This document shows positions 44,489 to 53,562 of a stretch of 64,000 nucleotides of DNA, piece by piece. Source of the stretch: BOKV01 sp041397525 (GTDB taxonomy: Bacteria > Pseudomonadota > Alphaproteobacteria > Rhizobiales > Rhizobiaceae). The notes below the pieces were generated by a model, which saw only the letters and a program-made list of their open reading frames with translations, was not told the DNA's origin and did no database searches. The number at the start of each line of letters is the position of its first letter. The first letter of the stretch is position 1. Position numbers and translations under genes: made by a program. Where the stretch lies: assembly GCA_041397525.1 (NCBI GenBank), contig JAWKWL010000001.1:310001-374000 (forward strand), in the 5' to 3' direction.

Positions 44489-45439
44489 TTGGCCTGGTTC
44501 TTTGCCAAAAGACTGGTTTCCTTCACGGTGACACTGGCGCTCGCCACCATCGTCATTTTCACCATGCTGGAAATCGTGCCTGGTGACCCTGCACGCCTGA
44601 TGCTTGGCATCAACGCGACGCAAGATGCAGTGGACGCGCTACGCCAGCAAATGGGTCTCGACATACCGCCCCTTGCCCGGTATTTCGCCTGGGTATCAGG
44701 GATGCTGACCGGAGACTTCGGACGCAGCTATACCTATTCGGTCCCGGTAGCGGAACTGATCGGTGATCGCCTCTGGGTGTCATTGCCGCTCGCCATGATC
44801 TCGCTTGCCCTGTCAACCCTGGTGGCGTTGCCCGTCGGCATCGCTGCTGCATCACGACGCGGCAGCGCCGCCGATACCGGTATCATGGCTTCAACCCAGC
44901 TGGGTGTAGCGATCCCGAATTTCTGGTTCGCCATCCTGCTGGTCTATGTCTTTGCCGTCACGCTTCGCTGGGTGCCCGCAGGCGGCTTTCCCGGCTGGGA
45001 CAAGGGTCTGATGCCGGGGCTTACCGCCCTCATCCTGCCCTCGATTGCGCTTGCCCTGCCCCAGGCAGCAATCCTTTCGCGTGTCACCCGCTCAGCACTC
45101 GTCGAAGCACTTGGCGAGGATTACATCCGCACCGCCCGTGCCAAGGGGCTGGGCCGCCGCGCCGTGCTTTGGCGCCATGCACTACGCAACGCCCTGATCC
45201 CCGTTGTCACCATCATGGGATTACAATTTGCTTTCCTGCTGGCTGGCACGATCATCATCGAAAACGTGTTCTACCTGCCTGGCCTCGGCCGCCTCGTCTT
45301 TCAGGCGATCACCCAGAACGACCTGCCAGTGGTGCAGAATGTAGTAATGCTTCTGGTCGCCACCGTCATCATCATCAATTTCCTCGTCGATATTGCCTAT
45401 GCATTGATCGACCCCCGCTTGCGAAAGCGCGAAGCATGA
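44489..45439 (+). CDS. dipeptide-type ABC transporter, permease DppB-like
   Basis: A 316-residue permease. The N-terminal membrane span and EIVPGDPARLMLG are typical of DppB/OppB, and EALGEDYIRTARAKGLG is the EAA loop. Start taken as TTG at 44489 behind GAGAA because it gives the usual FFAKRL N-terminus. A longer frame from 44387 would overlap the binding-protein stop. The stop overlaps the next start in ATGA. Confidence 0.87.
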   Translation: MAWFFAKRLVSFTVTLALATIVIFTMLEIVPGDPARLMLGINATQDAVDALRQQMGLDIPPLARYFAWVSGMLTGDFGRSYTYSVPVAELIGDRLWVSLPLAMISLALSTLVALPVGIAAASRRGSAADTGIMASTQLGVAIPNFWFAILLVYVFAVTLRWVPAGGFPGWDKGLMPGLTALILPSIALALPQAAILSRVTRSALVEALGEDYIRTARAKGLGRRAVLWRHALRNALIPVVTIMGLQFAFLLAGTIIIENVFYLPGLGRLVFQAITQNDLPVVQNVVMLLVATVIIINFLVDIAYALIDPRLRKREA

Positions 45440-46314
45440 GTCTGGAAGCCGGTTCAGTACCCGATCACGTTGAGACCTGGGCTGATTTCCGGTCCCGCGC
45501 CATGCGCTCGCGCTCGCTTCTGGTCGGGACGATCCTGGTGGCGATCATCTTGTGCGGTGCGTTGGCTTCCTTCATCTGGACACCGTTTGACGTTACGCAA
45601 TTGATCATTGCCGACCGGCTGAAACCGCCCTCTTCGACCCACTGGTTCGGTACCGATCATTTCGGCCGCGACATCTTTTCGATGATCATGGTTGGCGCGC
45701 GCAACTCCATCGCCGTTGCCTTTGTGGCAGTCGGTATCGGCATGGCCATCGGCGTACCGCTCGGCACCTGGGCTGCTGCCAGGCGCGGTATTGTCGATGA
45801 CATTCTCATGCGTTTCAACGATGTGGTCTTTGCCTTTCCCGCGGTTGTTTCCGCAGTCATGATCACGGCAATCTTCGGTCCGGGCCAATTCAATGCGATC
45901 ATCGCCATTGGCATTTTCAACATCCCGGTCTTCGCCCGCGTCGCGCGCGGCGCTGCCTTGAGCCTTTGGTCGCGTGAATTCATCATGGCCGCCCAGGTCT
46001 CCGGCAAGAATGCCGCTCGCATTACCTTCGAGCACATCATTCCCAATATCGCCAATTTGCTGATGGTACAGGGCACGATCCAGTTTTCACTGGGAATACT
46101 TGCCGAGGCCGGGCTTTCTTATCTCGGCCTTGGCACGCAACCGCCCTGGCCAAGCTGGGGCCGGATGCTCAACGAGGCGCAGACCATGGTCGCCTTTGCG
46201 CCGCACATGGCAGTCTTCCCCGGCCTTGCCATTGTCATCACCGTTCTCGGCCTCAACCTGATGGGTGACGGCCTGCGGGACCTGCTTGATCCGCGCCTGC
46301 GCAGGGAGCGCTGA
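45436..46314 (+). CDS. dipeptide-type ABC transporter, permease DppC-like
   Basis: A 292-residue permease. THWFGTDHFGRDIFSMIMVGAR is the DppC/OppC hallmark, and GLSYLGLGTQPPWPSWGRML is the conserved C-terminal segment. Translation is coupled to the upstream permease through ATGA, and the ATPase start follows one base after the stop. Confidence 0.92.
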   Translation: MSLEAGSVPDHVETWADFRSRAMRSRSLLVGTILVAIILCGALASFIWTPFDVTQLIIADRLKPPSSTHWFGTDHFGRDIFSMIMVGARNSIAVAFVAVGIGMAIGVPLGTWAAARRGIVDDILMRFNDVVFAFPAVVSAVMITAIFGPGQFNAIIAIGIFNIPVFARVARGAALSLWSREFIMAAQVSGKNAARITFEHIIPNIANLLMVQGTIQFSLGILAEAGLSYLGLGTQPPWPSWGRMLNEAQTMVAFAPHMAVFPGLAIVITVLGLNLMGDGLRDLLDPRLRRER

Positions 46315-46315
46315 A

Positions 46316-47932
46316 ATGGCGCTGCTTGAAATATCGGGCCTCACCGTCACCATAGGCGCATCCAGCGTCCTCACCGATGTCGGCCTGACCCTTGAACGCG
46401 GCCAGATCATGGGCCTTGTCGGGGAATCGGGATCGGGCAAGTCAATGACCGCCCTTTCCACCATGCGATTGCTTCCGGAAGCCGCACGTTTGTCCGGCTC
46501 GATCCGTTTTGATGGCGAGGAACTCGTCGAGGCCAGCGAAAAACGCATGTGCGAACTGCGTGGCGACGATATCGGCATGGTTTTCCAGGAGCCGATGACT
46601 GCGCTTAACCCGCTCAAGACGATTGGTGAACAAGTCGCTGAAGGCATTCGTCTGCATGCCGGTCTTTCTCCACGACAGGCACTGGAACGCGCAGCCGAGA
46701 CGCTGGCCGATGTTGGCCTGCCGCAATCGCAATTCGCCTTGTCGCGCTATCCGCACGAACTTTCCGGCGGCCAACGCCAGCGTGTCGGCATTGCCATTGC
46801 CTGCTCGATGAACCCGAAATTGCTGATCGCTGATGAACCTACTACAGCGCTTGATGTCACAATCCAGGCCAAGATACTCGACCTGCTGAAATCGCTGGTT
46901 CAAAGCCGCAACATGGCATTGCTGTTCATCAGCCATGACCTTGCAGTCGTGGCAGGCATGGCCGACACCATCGCGGTCATGCGCCAAGGCAAGATCCTTG
47001 ACACAGGCCCTGCCCACGACCTGCTGCGCCAGCGCCGCCACACTTATACTGCGCGCCTTGCAGAGGCGTCCGCGCATGTGCCCAAAAAGCTGACTCCACC
47101 TGTTTTCAGCGATGCGCCCGGTGCCCCAGACCCGCTCCTTGCCGTGCGCAGCCTGGTTTGCCAATATCCCGGTCACCGCAAAGGCCTGTTCCACAAGCCT
47201 GAACCGTTTATCGCCGTAAACAGCATCTCCTTTGATGTACTGCCCTCGCAGATCATGGGCCTGGTAGGGGAATCTGGTTGTGGCAAATCCACGCTCGCAA
47301 GAACCCTGCTGGGCCTGCACAAGCCCAGTTCGGGCAGCATCGATTTTGACCACATCGATATAGTCAACGGTGGCATGCAGGCGTTGCGTGAGGCACGCCG
47401 CGAAATGCAGATCGTATTCCAGGATCCTTATGGCTCATTCAATCCACGCCACCGCGTTGCGAGACTGGTCGCCGAACCGCTTCACCTGCGGCCGGAACTG
47501 TCAAAGACTGACAAGCGCGACCGCGCTGCCGCGGCTCTGGAAGCAGTCGGCCTAAAGGCTTCGGACCTCGGAAAATATGCGCATGAGTTTTCCGGCGGCC
47601 AGCGCCAGCGCATCGCCATTGCCCGTGCGCTCGTCAACCAGCCCAAGCTGATCATTGCTGACGAACCGGTTTCCGCGCTCGACGTATCCATCCGCGCACA
47701 GGTGCTGGATTTGCTCAGCGAATTGCGTGACCGGTTGGGACTGGCCTACCTGTTCATCAGCCACGATCTGTCAGTCGTCAGGGCCTTGTGCGACGAAGTA
47801 ATGGTGATGCGGAACGGCGAAATCATCGAGCGCGGCAAGGCGGATGACATCTTCAACGCCCCTGTGCGCAAGTATACCCGGCGCCTCGTCAACGCTGCGC
47901 CTGACCTGCAGCGAGTGCTGGCAGAGGAATAG
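46316..47932 (+). CDS. dipeptide-type ABC transporter, fused DppD-DppF ATPase
   Basis: A 538-residue protein with two complete ABC domains in one chain. Domain 1 has GESGSGKS, LSGGQRQRVGIAIA and LLIADEPTTALDV. Domain 2 (from about residue 265) has GESGCGKS, FSGGQRQRIAIARA and LIIADEPVSALDV. DppD and DppF are usually separate genes, and this fused form is common in alphaproteobacteria. It ends in EE-stop, inside a palindrome shared with the convergent TerB-like gene. Confidence 0.92.
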   Translation: MALLEISGLTVTIGASSVLTDVGLTLERGQIMGLVGESGSGKSMTALSTMRLLPEAARLSGSIRFDGEELVEASEKRMCELRGDDIGMVFQEPMTALNPLKTIGEQVAEGIRLHAGLSPRQALERAAETLADVGLPQSQFALSRYPHELSGGQRQRVGIAIACSMNPKLLIADEPTTALDVTIQAKILDLLKSLVQSRNMALLFISHDLAVVAGMADTIAVMRQGKILDTGPAHDLLRQRRHTYTARLAEASAHVPKKLTPPVFSDAPGAPDPLLAVRSLVCQYPGHRKGLFHKPEPFIAVNSISFDVLPSQIMGLVGESGCGKSTLARTLLGLHKPSSGSIDFDHIDIVNGGMQALREARREMQIVFQDPYGSFNPRHRVARLVAEPLHLRPELSKTDKRDRAAAALEAVGLKASDLGKYAHEFSGGQRQRIAIARALVNQPKLIIADEPVSALDVSIRAQVLDLLSELRDRLGLAYLFISHDLSVVRALCDEVMVMRNGEIIERGKADDIFNAPVRKYTRRLVNAAPDLQRVLAEE

Positions 47933-47951
47933 GGCAAGCCCCCTATTCCTC
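47924..47951. terminator. bidirectional hairpin containing both stop codons
   Basis: Perfect 11-bp arms GAGGAATAGGG (47924-47934) and CCCTATTCCTC (47941-47951) around CAAGCC. Each arm encodes the last Glu-Glu-stop of one of the two convergent genes. Neither direction has a long T-run, so terminator strength is uncertain. Confidence 0.65.
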
Positions 47952-48362
47952 TTCTAAATCGATTTCCAGCAATTCCGCTGTCCGGGCGACCAGATTGATT
48001 TCAAACTCATGCAATTCCCTGTCGCTGATCGAGATTTCACGCATCATTGAAAGGATTTGCCGTTTGGTTTCGGCAGGCATCTTCCGCACAATGGTAGTGA
48101 AAGGGAACAGGGATGTCTCGTTGCTGTGTTCTTGACGCACCATGGATTCGAACAGGTCGAGTTCGTCCGGCACCACTTGCAGGAAGTCTTCGAGAATTTC
48201 GCGGTATCGCCTTATTTCCTCGTCCCGGATTTTACCGTCGATGGTAATCACACGAAACAGCAGTACTGCCATGGCGATGCGGTTGTCACCACGGGTGAAT
48301 TCTATCAATCCGTCTTCGGCTGATCCCAGCCGCTCCAGGAACTGTTTCACCACTACATACAT
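47943..48362 (-). CDS. TerB-like tellurite-resistance family protein
   Basis: A 139-residue all-alpha protein of the TerB-like group. VLLFRVITIDGKIRDEEIRRYREIL and SISDRELHEFEINLVARTAELLEI show the paired acidic metal-binding helices of the family. Its role is unknown, and TerB domains are linked to stress or membrane-associated signalling. The ATG at 48362 follows GAGGGG, and a longer frame to 48470 has no ribosome site. The gene lies downstream of a strongly folded non-coding segment. Confidence 0.75.
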   Translation of the reverse strand: MYVVVKQFLERLGSAEDGLIEFTRGDNRIAMAVLLFRVITIDGKIRDEEIRRYREILEDFLQVVPDELDLFESMVRQEHSNETSLFPFTTIVRKMPAETKRQILSMMREISISDRELHEFEINLVARTAELLEIDLEEE

Positions 48363-48476
48363 AAAGTGCCCCTCAGCCTTACGTAGGGTAAATCGATAGC
48401 CCAAAAGGATGAAATAATCAATTGAGAATTGGTATCGCATCGCCCGCGCATTGGGAACGCGGCACGCCAAACAGAC

Positions 48477-48610
48477 AAAAACCGGCTTCCATTTGGCTTG
48501 CCTGCCAAAGAGAAACCGGTTTTGAGACGCAACACCCTGAAAGGGGCCCCGGTACGCAGTACCTGATCCGGGGACGAGGCCGGTTTGTTGCCCGCCTCGC
48601 CACCCGTTTT
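48477..48610 (-). ncRNA. highly structured non-coding segment, possible small RNA or fds operon 3' end
   Basis: On the minus strand several stems occur in a row: GCGAGGC with GCCTCGT, CCCCGG with CCGGGG (enclosing GGTAC/GTACC), and CCC-TTTCA-GGG. The last is a nested stem AAAACCGG...CCGGTTTT with inner TTTGGC/GCCAAA, ending in TTTTTG. The last element looks like an intrinsic terminator. The segment lies between the formate dehydrogenase alpha stop (48702) and the TerB-like start (48362). It could end the fds message or be a separate RNA. No coding sequence is convincing here. Confidence 0.45.
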
Positions 48611-48701
48611 AGGTTGATAACGTAAACAGCGCGTTAGAATTGGGTTACCTGCTGATTAACGGCGAAGTTTTTTGCCATTTTCGTGTCCAATATCACAATT
48701 T

Positions 48702-51494
48702 TCACTCCGCGGCTTCGCGCCCGACCAGCGCACCCACCCTGGCGGCACAGAACTTGAACTCCGGAATTTTTCCGAACGGATCCAGTTTGGGATTGGTCAG
48801 CCGGTTTGCGGGGCTCTCATTGAAACAGAACGGCACAAATACCATGCCGTCGGCAACTTCCCGGTCGACACGCAGCACCGCATCAATGGCACCACGGCGT
48901 GTCTCGATGCGGATCAGGCTGCCGGCATTGAGTCCACGCCGTTCAATCTCGCGCGGGTTCATCGCCGCGATTCCCTCTGGCTCGATCGCATCGAGCACAT
49001 CCGTGCGTCGCGTCATGGAACCGGTGTGCCAGTGCTCCAGCAAGCGCCCCGTTGTCAGAACCATCGGGAATTCGTCATCAGGAACTTCATCAGGCGGTAA
49101 CAGGTCAGTCGGCACGATCCTCCCGCGTCCGTCTGCTGTCGGGAATTTCTCACGGAAAATGATCGCATTGCCCGGCCTGTCCGGTGCGTCTGCCGGATAG
49201 GTAACAGCATCCTCGCGCTCCAGCCGCTCCCAGCTGATATTGTTGAGCGACGGCATCACGACCTGCATCTCGCGATAGACATCGCTGACATGGGCGTAGT
49301 CCCAGCCAAGGCCGAGCCCGTTTGCAATGTCGCGGATAAGTTCCCAGTCCTGGCGCGCTTCACCCGGCAGGGAAATTGCCGGGCGGCCAATTTGCACCTG
49401 GCGATTGGTGTTGGTGTAGGTGCCGAGTTTTTCGGCATGGGCCGAAGCTGGCAGTATGACATCGGCATGCCACGCGGTCTCGGTCATGAAGATGTCCTGC
49501 ACTACCAGATGCTTGAGATGCGCAAGGGCAGCGCGGGCATGGGTCTGGTCCGGGTCTGACATTGCCGGGTTTTCGCCCATCACATACATGCCCTTGATCT
49601 CGTCGGCATGGATCGCATCCATGATCTCGACCACCGTCAGGCCACGCTTGGGGTCAAGTGTGCGGCCCCACAGGTCAACATAGCCCTGGCGGATATTGAC
49701 ATTCTCGACAGACTTGTAGTCCGGGAAGAACATCGGAATGAGCCCGGCATCGGACGCGCCCTGCACATTGTTCTGGCCGCGAAGCGGGTGCAGACCCGTT
49801 CCTTCCCTTCCGACATGGCCCGTGATCAGCGCCAGTGCAATCAGGCAGCGTGCATTGTCGGTGCCATGCGTGTGTTGCGAAACTCCCATGCCCCAGAAAA
49901 TGATCGAGCGCTCGGAGGTGGCATAGGCACGCGCAATGTCACGGATCATGTCAGCGTCAATACCGCAGACATCGGCCATGGCTTCCGGCGGGAAATCCTT
50001 CACCTTGGTTTTCAGTGCCTCGAAACCGGATACATGCGCCTGGATATATTGCTCATCATAGAGCTTTTCCTCCACGATCACATGCAGCATGGCATTGAGC
50101 AGCGCGACATCCGTGCCAGGCTTGAATTGCACCGGATGCGTGGCATGGCGCATCAGCGCCTGCTTGCGCGGGTCCATCACGATCAGCTTAGCGCCACGCT
50201 TGGCCGCCTGCTTCAGATAAGTCGCGGCAACAGGATGGTTGGTGTTGGGACGCGCACCAATCACGATGATGCAGTCCGACAACTGCGCATCGGTAAAGGG
50301 CGCGGAGACAGCACCGGAACCAATGCCCTCCAGCAGTGCCGATACCGAGGACGCGTGGCAAAGACGGGTGCAATGATCGACATTGTTGGTGCCGAAGCCC
50401 TGACGAACCAGCTTCTGGAACAGATAGGCTTCCTCATTTGAACCCTTGGCCGAGCCGAAGCCTGCAAGGGCAGCACCGCCGTCTTGCTCGATGATCGAAC
50501 GGAACCCGCCAATCGCCAGTTCCATCGCCTCTTTCCAGGAAGCCTCGCGGAATACCGTCATCGGGTCCACACCCTTGAGATCGATATCGCCGCGCTTTGG
50601 CGCGTCAGCCCGCCGGATCAGCGGACGTGTCAGCCGGTCGGGATGGCGCACATAATCAAAGCCGAACCTGCCCTTGACGCAAAGCCGGTTTTCATTGGCA
50701 GGACCGTCGCGCCCGTCAATCTGGACGATCTTGTCGTCCTTGACGCGCACCGTCGTCTGGCAACCGACGCCGCAATAGGGGCAGACCGAATTGACCGCCT
50801 TGTCGAATTCGGCAATGGCGCGCTTGTCGCCATCATCATTCATCAGCGTCTTTTCATACAGCGCACCGGTCGGGCAGGCCTGAACGCATTCCCCGCAGGT
50901 AACGCAGGTCGAAAGTCCCATCGGGTCATGCAGGTCAAAGACCGGCACCGAATGACTGCCACGTTCGCCCATGCCGATCACGTCGTTGACCTGAACTTCA
51001 CGGCAAGCCCTGACACAGGCACCACAGGCAATGCAGGCATCAAGGTTCACCGCAATCGCCGGGTTCGTCACATCATGCTCGACATGAATTCCCGCATCGA
51101 ACTTCGACGGCAGCCTTTCGCTGCCGCCAATGCCCATGCTACCCGCCCATTGCCAGAAATCGGCTTGCGGGTCAGGGCTATCCATCTGCGGCCGCATATC
51201 AGACGCAAGCAATTCAAACACCATCTTGCGCGACTTGTCCGCGCGCTCGGTATCGGTCTTGACCACCATGCCATTGGTCGGCTTGCGCACACAGGAGGCA
51301 GCCAGAACGCGTTCGCCCTCGATCTCCACCATGCAGGCACGGCAATTGCCGTCAGCGCGATAGCCCGGCTTGTCGAGATGGCAAAGATGCGGAATTCTTG
51401 TGCCCTGGCGTTTGGCCACTTCCCAGATGCTTTCGCCGGGATTGGCCGTAACGCTCACACCATCAAGGGTGAAGGTGACTGGCTTCGTCATCAC
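48702..51494 (-). CDS. fdsA: NAD-dependent formate dehydrogenase, molybdenum alpha subunit
   Basis: A 930-residue molybdopterin enzyme oxidising formate to CO2. In order it has an N-terminal [2Fe-2S] domain (CHLDKPGYRADGNCRAC), two ferredoxin-type [4Fe-4S] motifs (CIACGACVRAC, CVTCGECVQAC), the proximal cluster CPYCGVGC, and the bis-MGD catalytic domain. DHCTRLCHASS supplies the molybdenum cysteine, so this is not a selenoprotein. It is coupled to the FdsGB fusion by an ATGA overlap. fdhD-type sulfurtransferase and fdsD genes are not nearby. Confidence 0.93.
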   Translation of the reverse strand: MMTKPVTFTLDGVSVTANPGESIWEVAKRQGTRIPHLCHLDKPGYRADGNCRACMVEIEGERVLAASCVRKPTNGMVVKTDTERADKSRKMVFELLASDMRPQMDSPDPQADFWQWAGSMGIGGSERLPSKFDAGIHVEHDVTNPAIAVNLDACIACGACVRACREVQVNDVIGMGERGSHSVPVFDLHDPMGLSTCVTCGECVQACPTGALYEKTLMNDDGDKRAIAEFDKAVNSVCPYCGVGCQTTVRVKDDKIVQIDGRDGPANENRLCVKGRFGFDYVRHPDRLTRPLIRRADAPKRGDIDLKGVDPMTVFREASWKEAMELAIGGFRSIIEQDGGAALAGFGSAKGSNEEAYLFQKLVRQGFGTNNVDHCTRLCHASSVSALLEGIGSGAVSAPFTDAQLSDCIIVIGARPNTNHPVAATYLKQAAKRGAKLIVMDPRKQALMRHATHPVQFKPGTDVALLNAMLHVIVEEKLYDEQYIQAHVSGFEALKTKVKDFPPEAMADVCGIDADMIRDIARAYATSERSIIFWGMGVSQHTHGTDNARCLIALALITGHVGREGTGLHPLRGQNNVQGASDAGLIPMFFPDYKSVENVNIRQGYVDLWGRTLDPKRGLTVVEIMDAIHADEIKGMYVMGENPAMSDPDQTHARAALAHLKHLVVQDIFMTETAWHADVILPASAHAEKLGTYTNTNRQVQIGRPAISLPGEARQDWELIRDIANGLGLGWDYAHVSDVYREMQVVMPSLNNISWERLEREDAVTYPADAPDRPGNAIIFREKFPTADGRGRIVPTDLLPPDEVPDDEFPMVLTTGRLLEHWHTGSMTRRTDVLDAIEPEGIAAMNPREIERRGLNAGSLIRIETRRGAIDAVLRVDREVADGMVFVPFCFNESPANRLTNPKLDPFGKIPEFKFCAARVGALVGREAAE

Positions 51495-53233
51495 AGTTCC
51501 TCCGCAAAATGCGTCAGCAGGTGGTTGACCGGATTGGGCGCTGCCTGTCCCAGACCGCAGATCGATGCATCCCGCATGACCTGTTCAATGTCGCGAATGG
51601 TTGAAATGTCAGGCTTGCCGGGTCGCGAAAGCAGCGCCGCCAGCTTCTCGGTTCCGCCACGGCACGGGGTGCACTGGCCGCAGCTTTCATGCTTGAAGAA
51701 GTTCAGCGTGTTGAGAACTGCGTCCTTGACGCTGTCGCGATCAGAAAGGATCACAATGGCATGGCTGCCAACGAAAGAACCCAGCTTGGCCAGTTCACCG
51801 CCAAAATCGAGCGGGATATCGCCCATCGAGGCTGGCAGAACGCCGCCCGACGCACCGCCAGGGTAATAGGCCTTGAATTCGTGCCCGCTCAACATGCCGC
51901 CGCAATAATCATTGATGAGTTCGCGTACCGTGACGCCCGCGGGTGCGAGCTTGACGCCCGGATTGCGCACCCTGCCCGACACAGACCAAGAGCGAATGCC
52001 TGGATGGCCAGGCTTGCCCTGGTCGGCAAACCATTTCGGCCCCTTCTCGACGATGTCGCGCAGCCACCACAGCGTTTCGACATTGTGGTTCAGCGTTGGC
52101 CGGCCAAACAGGCCGACTTCGGCAATGAACGGCGGGCGATGCCGTGGCAGTCCGCGCTTTCCTTCAATGCTCTCGATCATTGCCGACTCTTCACCGCAAA
52201 TATAGGCACCAGCCCCTCGACGAAGCTCGATGAAGCCCTTGGCAATCAGCCCCTTGGCTTCAAGTGCCGCAATCTCGGTGCGCAGGATTTCCAGTACAGC
52301 CGGATATTCATCACGCATGTATAGGTAGACGCGTTCCGCCTCGACAAAATGCGCAGCAATCAGCGCACCTTCGAACAACCGGTGCGGGTCGCGCTCAAGA
52401 TAATAGCGATCCTTGAAGGTGCCGGGTTCACCCTCGTCACCATTGACCGTCATCAGCCTTGGCGCAGCATAGCCCTTCACGAATTTCCATTTCATGTGCG
52501 CTGGAAAGCCAGCCCCGCCCAGCCCGCGCAATCCGCTGTCCTTCAGCAATTCGAGTATGGCATCAAAATGGATCGCACCTGCCCTGATCCGCGCCAGCAG
52601 GTCATAACCGCCACCGGCGAGATAGGCAGAAAGTCCGGTATAGCCCGGCTTGTTCGCAGACAGATCGCTGTTCGAATTCGCAGTCGCAGCCAGTTCCAAC
52701 AATTGCGCGGCACTTGCATTGCCGACTTCGCGGTCGCCGATGCGCGCGGCTGGAGCAACATCGCAGCCGCCCATGCAGGGCGCACGCATGATCCTGACTT
52801 TTGCGGGGTCGGCCCCCTTTTCGAGTTCGCCGACCAGGGTTTCAGCACCTGCAAGCATGCAGGACAGCGAATCACAAACGCGGATGGTGATCGGCGCAGG
52901 TGCCGCCTCCCCCTCCCTGACGATGTCAAAATGGTCGTAAAAGGAAGCGACTTCATAGACTTCCGCCTGGCTGATCCGCAGCGCTTCGGCCAATGCGCGC
53001 AGATGCCGGGCTGCAAGGCAGCCGAACTTGTCCTGAATGCGATGCAGATACTCGATCAGCAGATCGCGGCGGCGCGATTTCACGCCATCGGGACCATCGA
53101 CCAGCGCAGTCACTTCAGCCAGAGCCGCGTCATCCAGTTGACGACCCTTGGCCTGGAAGGCCCTGCCGCCACCGGCTTTTCCACCCTGGCCTTTTCCACC
53201 AGATGGTCGCGAAGCTGTCATTGGATTGTTCAT
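51491..53233 (-). CDS. formate dehydrogenase FdsG-FdsB fusion (NADH-binding, FMN/Fe-S)
   Basis: A 580-residue electron-transfer subunit. Residues about 30-190 form a NuoE/FdsG thioredoxin-like [2Fe-2S] domain (CDSLSC and CMGGC). The rest is a NuoF/FdsB module with the FMN/NADH site (GLRGLGGAGFPAHMKW, GDEGEPGTFKDR) and the [4Fe-4S] motif ESCGQCTPCRGG. It passes electrons from FdsA to NAD. FdsG and FdsB are separate proteins in Cupriavidus and Rhodobacter. The start at 53233 follows AGAGGAAA. It is the first gene of the operon. Confidence 0.9.
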   Translation of the reverse strand: MNNPMTASRPSGGKGQGGKAGGGRAFQAKGRQLDDAALAEVTALVDGPDGVKSRRRDLLIEYLHRIQDKFGCLAARHLRALAEALRISQAEVYEVASFYDHFDIVREGEAAPAPITIRVCDSLSCMLAGAETLVGELEKGADPAKVRIMRAPCMGGCDVAPAARIGDREVGNASAAQLLELAATANSNSDLSANKPGYTGLSAYLAGGGYDLLARIRAGAIHFDAILELLKDSGLRGLGGAGFPAHMKWKFVKGYAAPRLMTVNGDEGEPGTFKDRYYLERDPHRLFEGALIAAHFVEAERVYLYMRDEYPAVLEILRTEIAALEAKGLIAKGFIELRRGAGAYICGEESAMIESIEGKRGLPRHRPPFIAEVGLFGRPTLNHNVETLWWLRDIVEKGPKWFADQGKPGHPGIRSWSVSGRVRNPGVKLAPAGVTVRELINDYCGGMLSGHEFKAYYPGGASGGVLPASMGDIPLDFGGELAKLGSFVGSHAIVILSDRDSVKDAVLNTLNFFKHESCGQCTPCRGGTEKLAALLSRPGKPDISTIRDIEQVMRDASICGLGQAAPNPVNHLLTHFAEEL

Positions 53234-53313
53234 GCTGTCCGGTTTCCTCTGCGCATTTCCCCTGTCGGCGACTGGCAATGATTGCGATTTTTGTTGTGTG
53301 GAGGGGCGCGGAC

Positions 53314-53342
53314 CGTTTGCGACTTATGGCCGTGCGCAAACG
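53314..53342 (-). promoter_or_regulatory. inverted repeat upstream of the fds operon
   Basis: Perfect 8-bp arms CGTTTGCG (53314-53321) and CGCAAACG (53335-53342), 13 bases apart and 81-109 bases upstream of the first gene. Candidate operator or leader hairpin. The regulator is unknown. Confidence 0.4.
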
Positions 53343-53501
53343 TCTCATCCTGATCGCCAGCCGGTAACCCTGTCCGGCCTGCAGTCCGCGATATCACGGC
53401 TGCCAAAACTTGGTAGCACAATGATACAGGCTGAAAAATACCGATGCGGCTGAAAACATGCCTGATTGCGCCATTGCAGCAATTACCGTGCTGGACATAA
53501 C

Positions 53502-53517
53502 ATAAAGAAATCTTTAT
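53502..53517 (+). promoter_or_regulatory. ATAAAGA-AA-TCTTTAT palindrome over the bmt promoter
   Basis: A perfect 7-bp inverted repeat with 2-base spacer. It overlaps the possible -10 (TATATC, near 53515) and the -35 spacing from CTGGAC (53491). The first well-placed ATG is 45 bases downstream. The AT-rich dyad upstream of a homocysteine methyltransferase gene suggests SahR, the ArsR-family regulator of the methionine cycle. That link is inference. Confidence 0.55.
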
Positions 53518-53562
53518 ATCGTGATGCAAGTACCAACCATTACTACCGTCTGGAAATCGCCG

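Noticed and set aside
48380..48400. TAAATCGATA near the TerB-like promoter, similar to the LacI-type core before pfp
   Set aside because: The outer arms are not symmetric, so it does not form a LacI-type palindrome.
50484..51866. 460-codon open frame on the plus strand
   Set aside because: Antisense to fdsA and the FdsGB fusion. The composition is histidine/arginine-rich and typical of a shadow frame.
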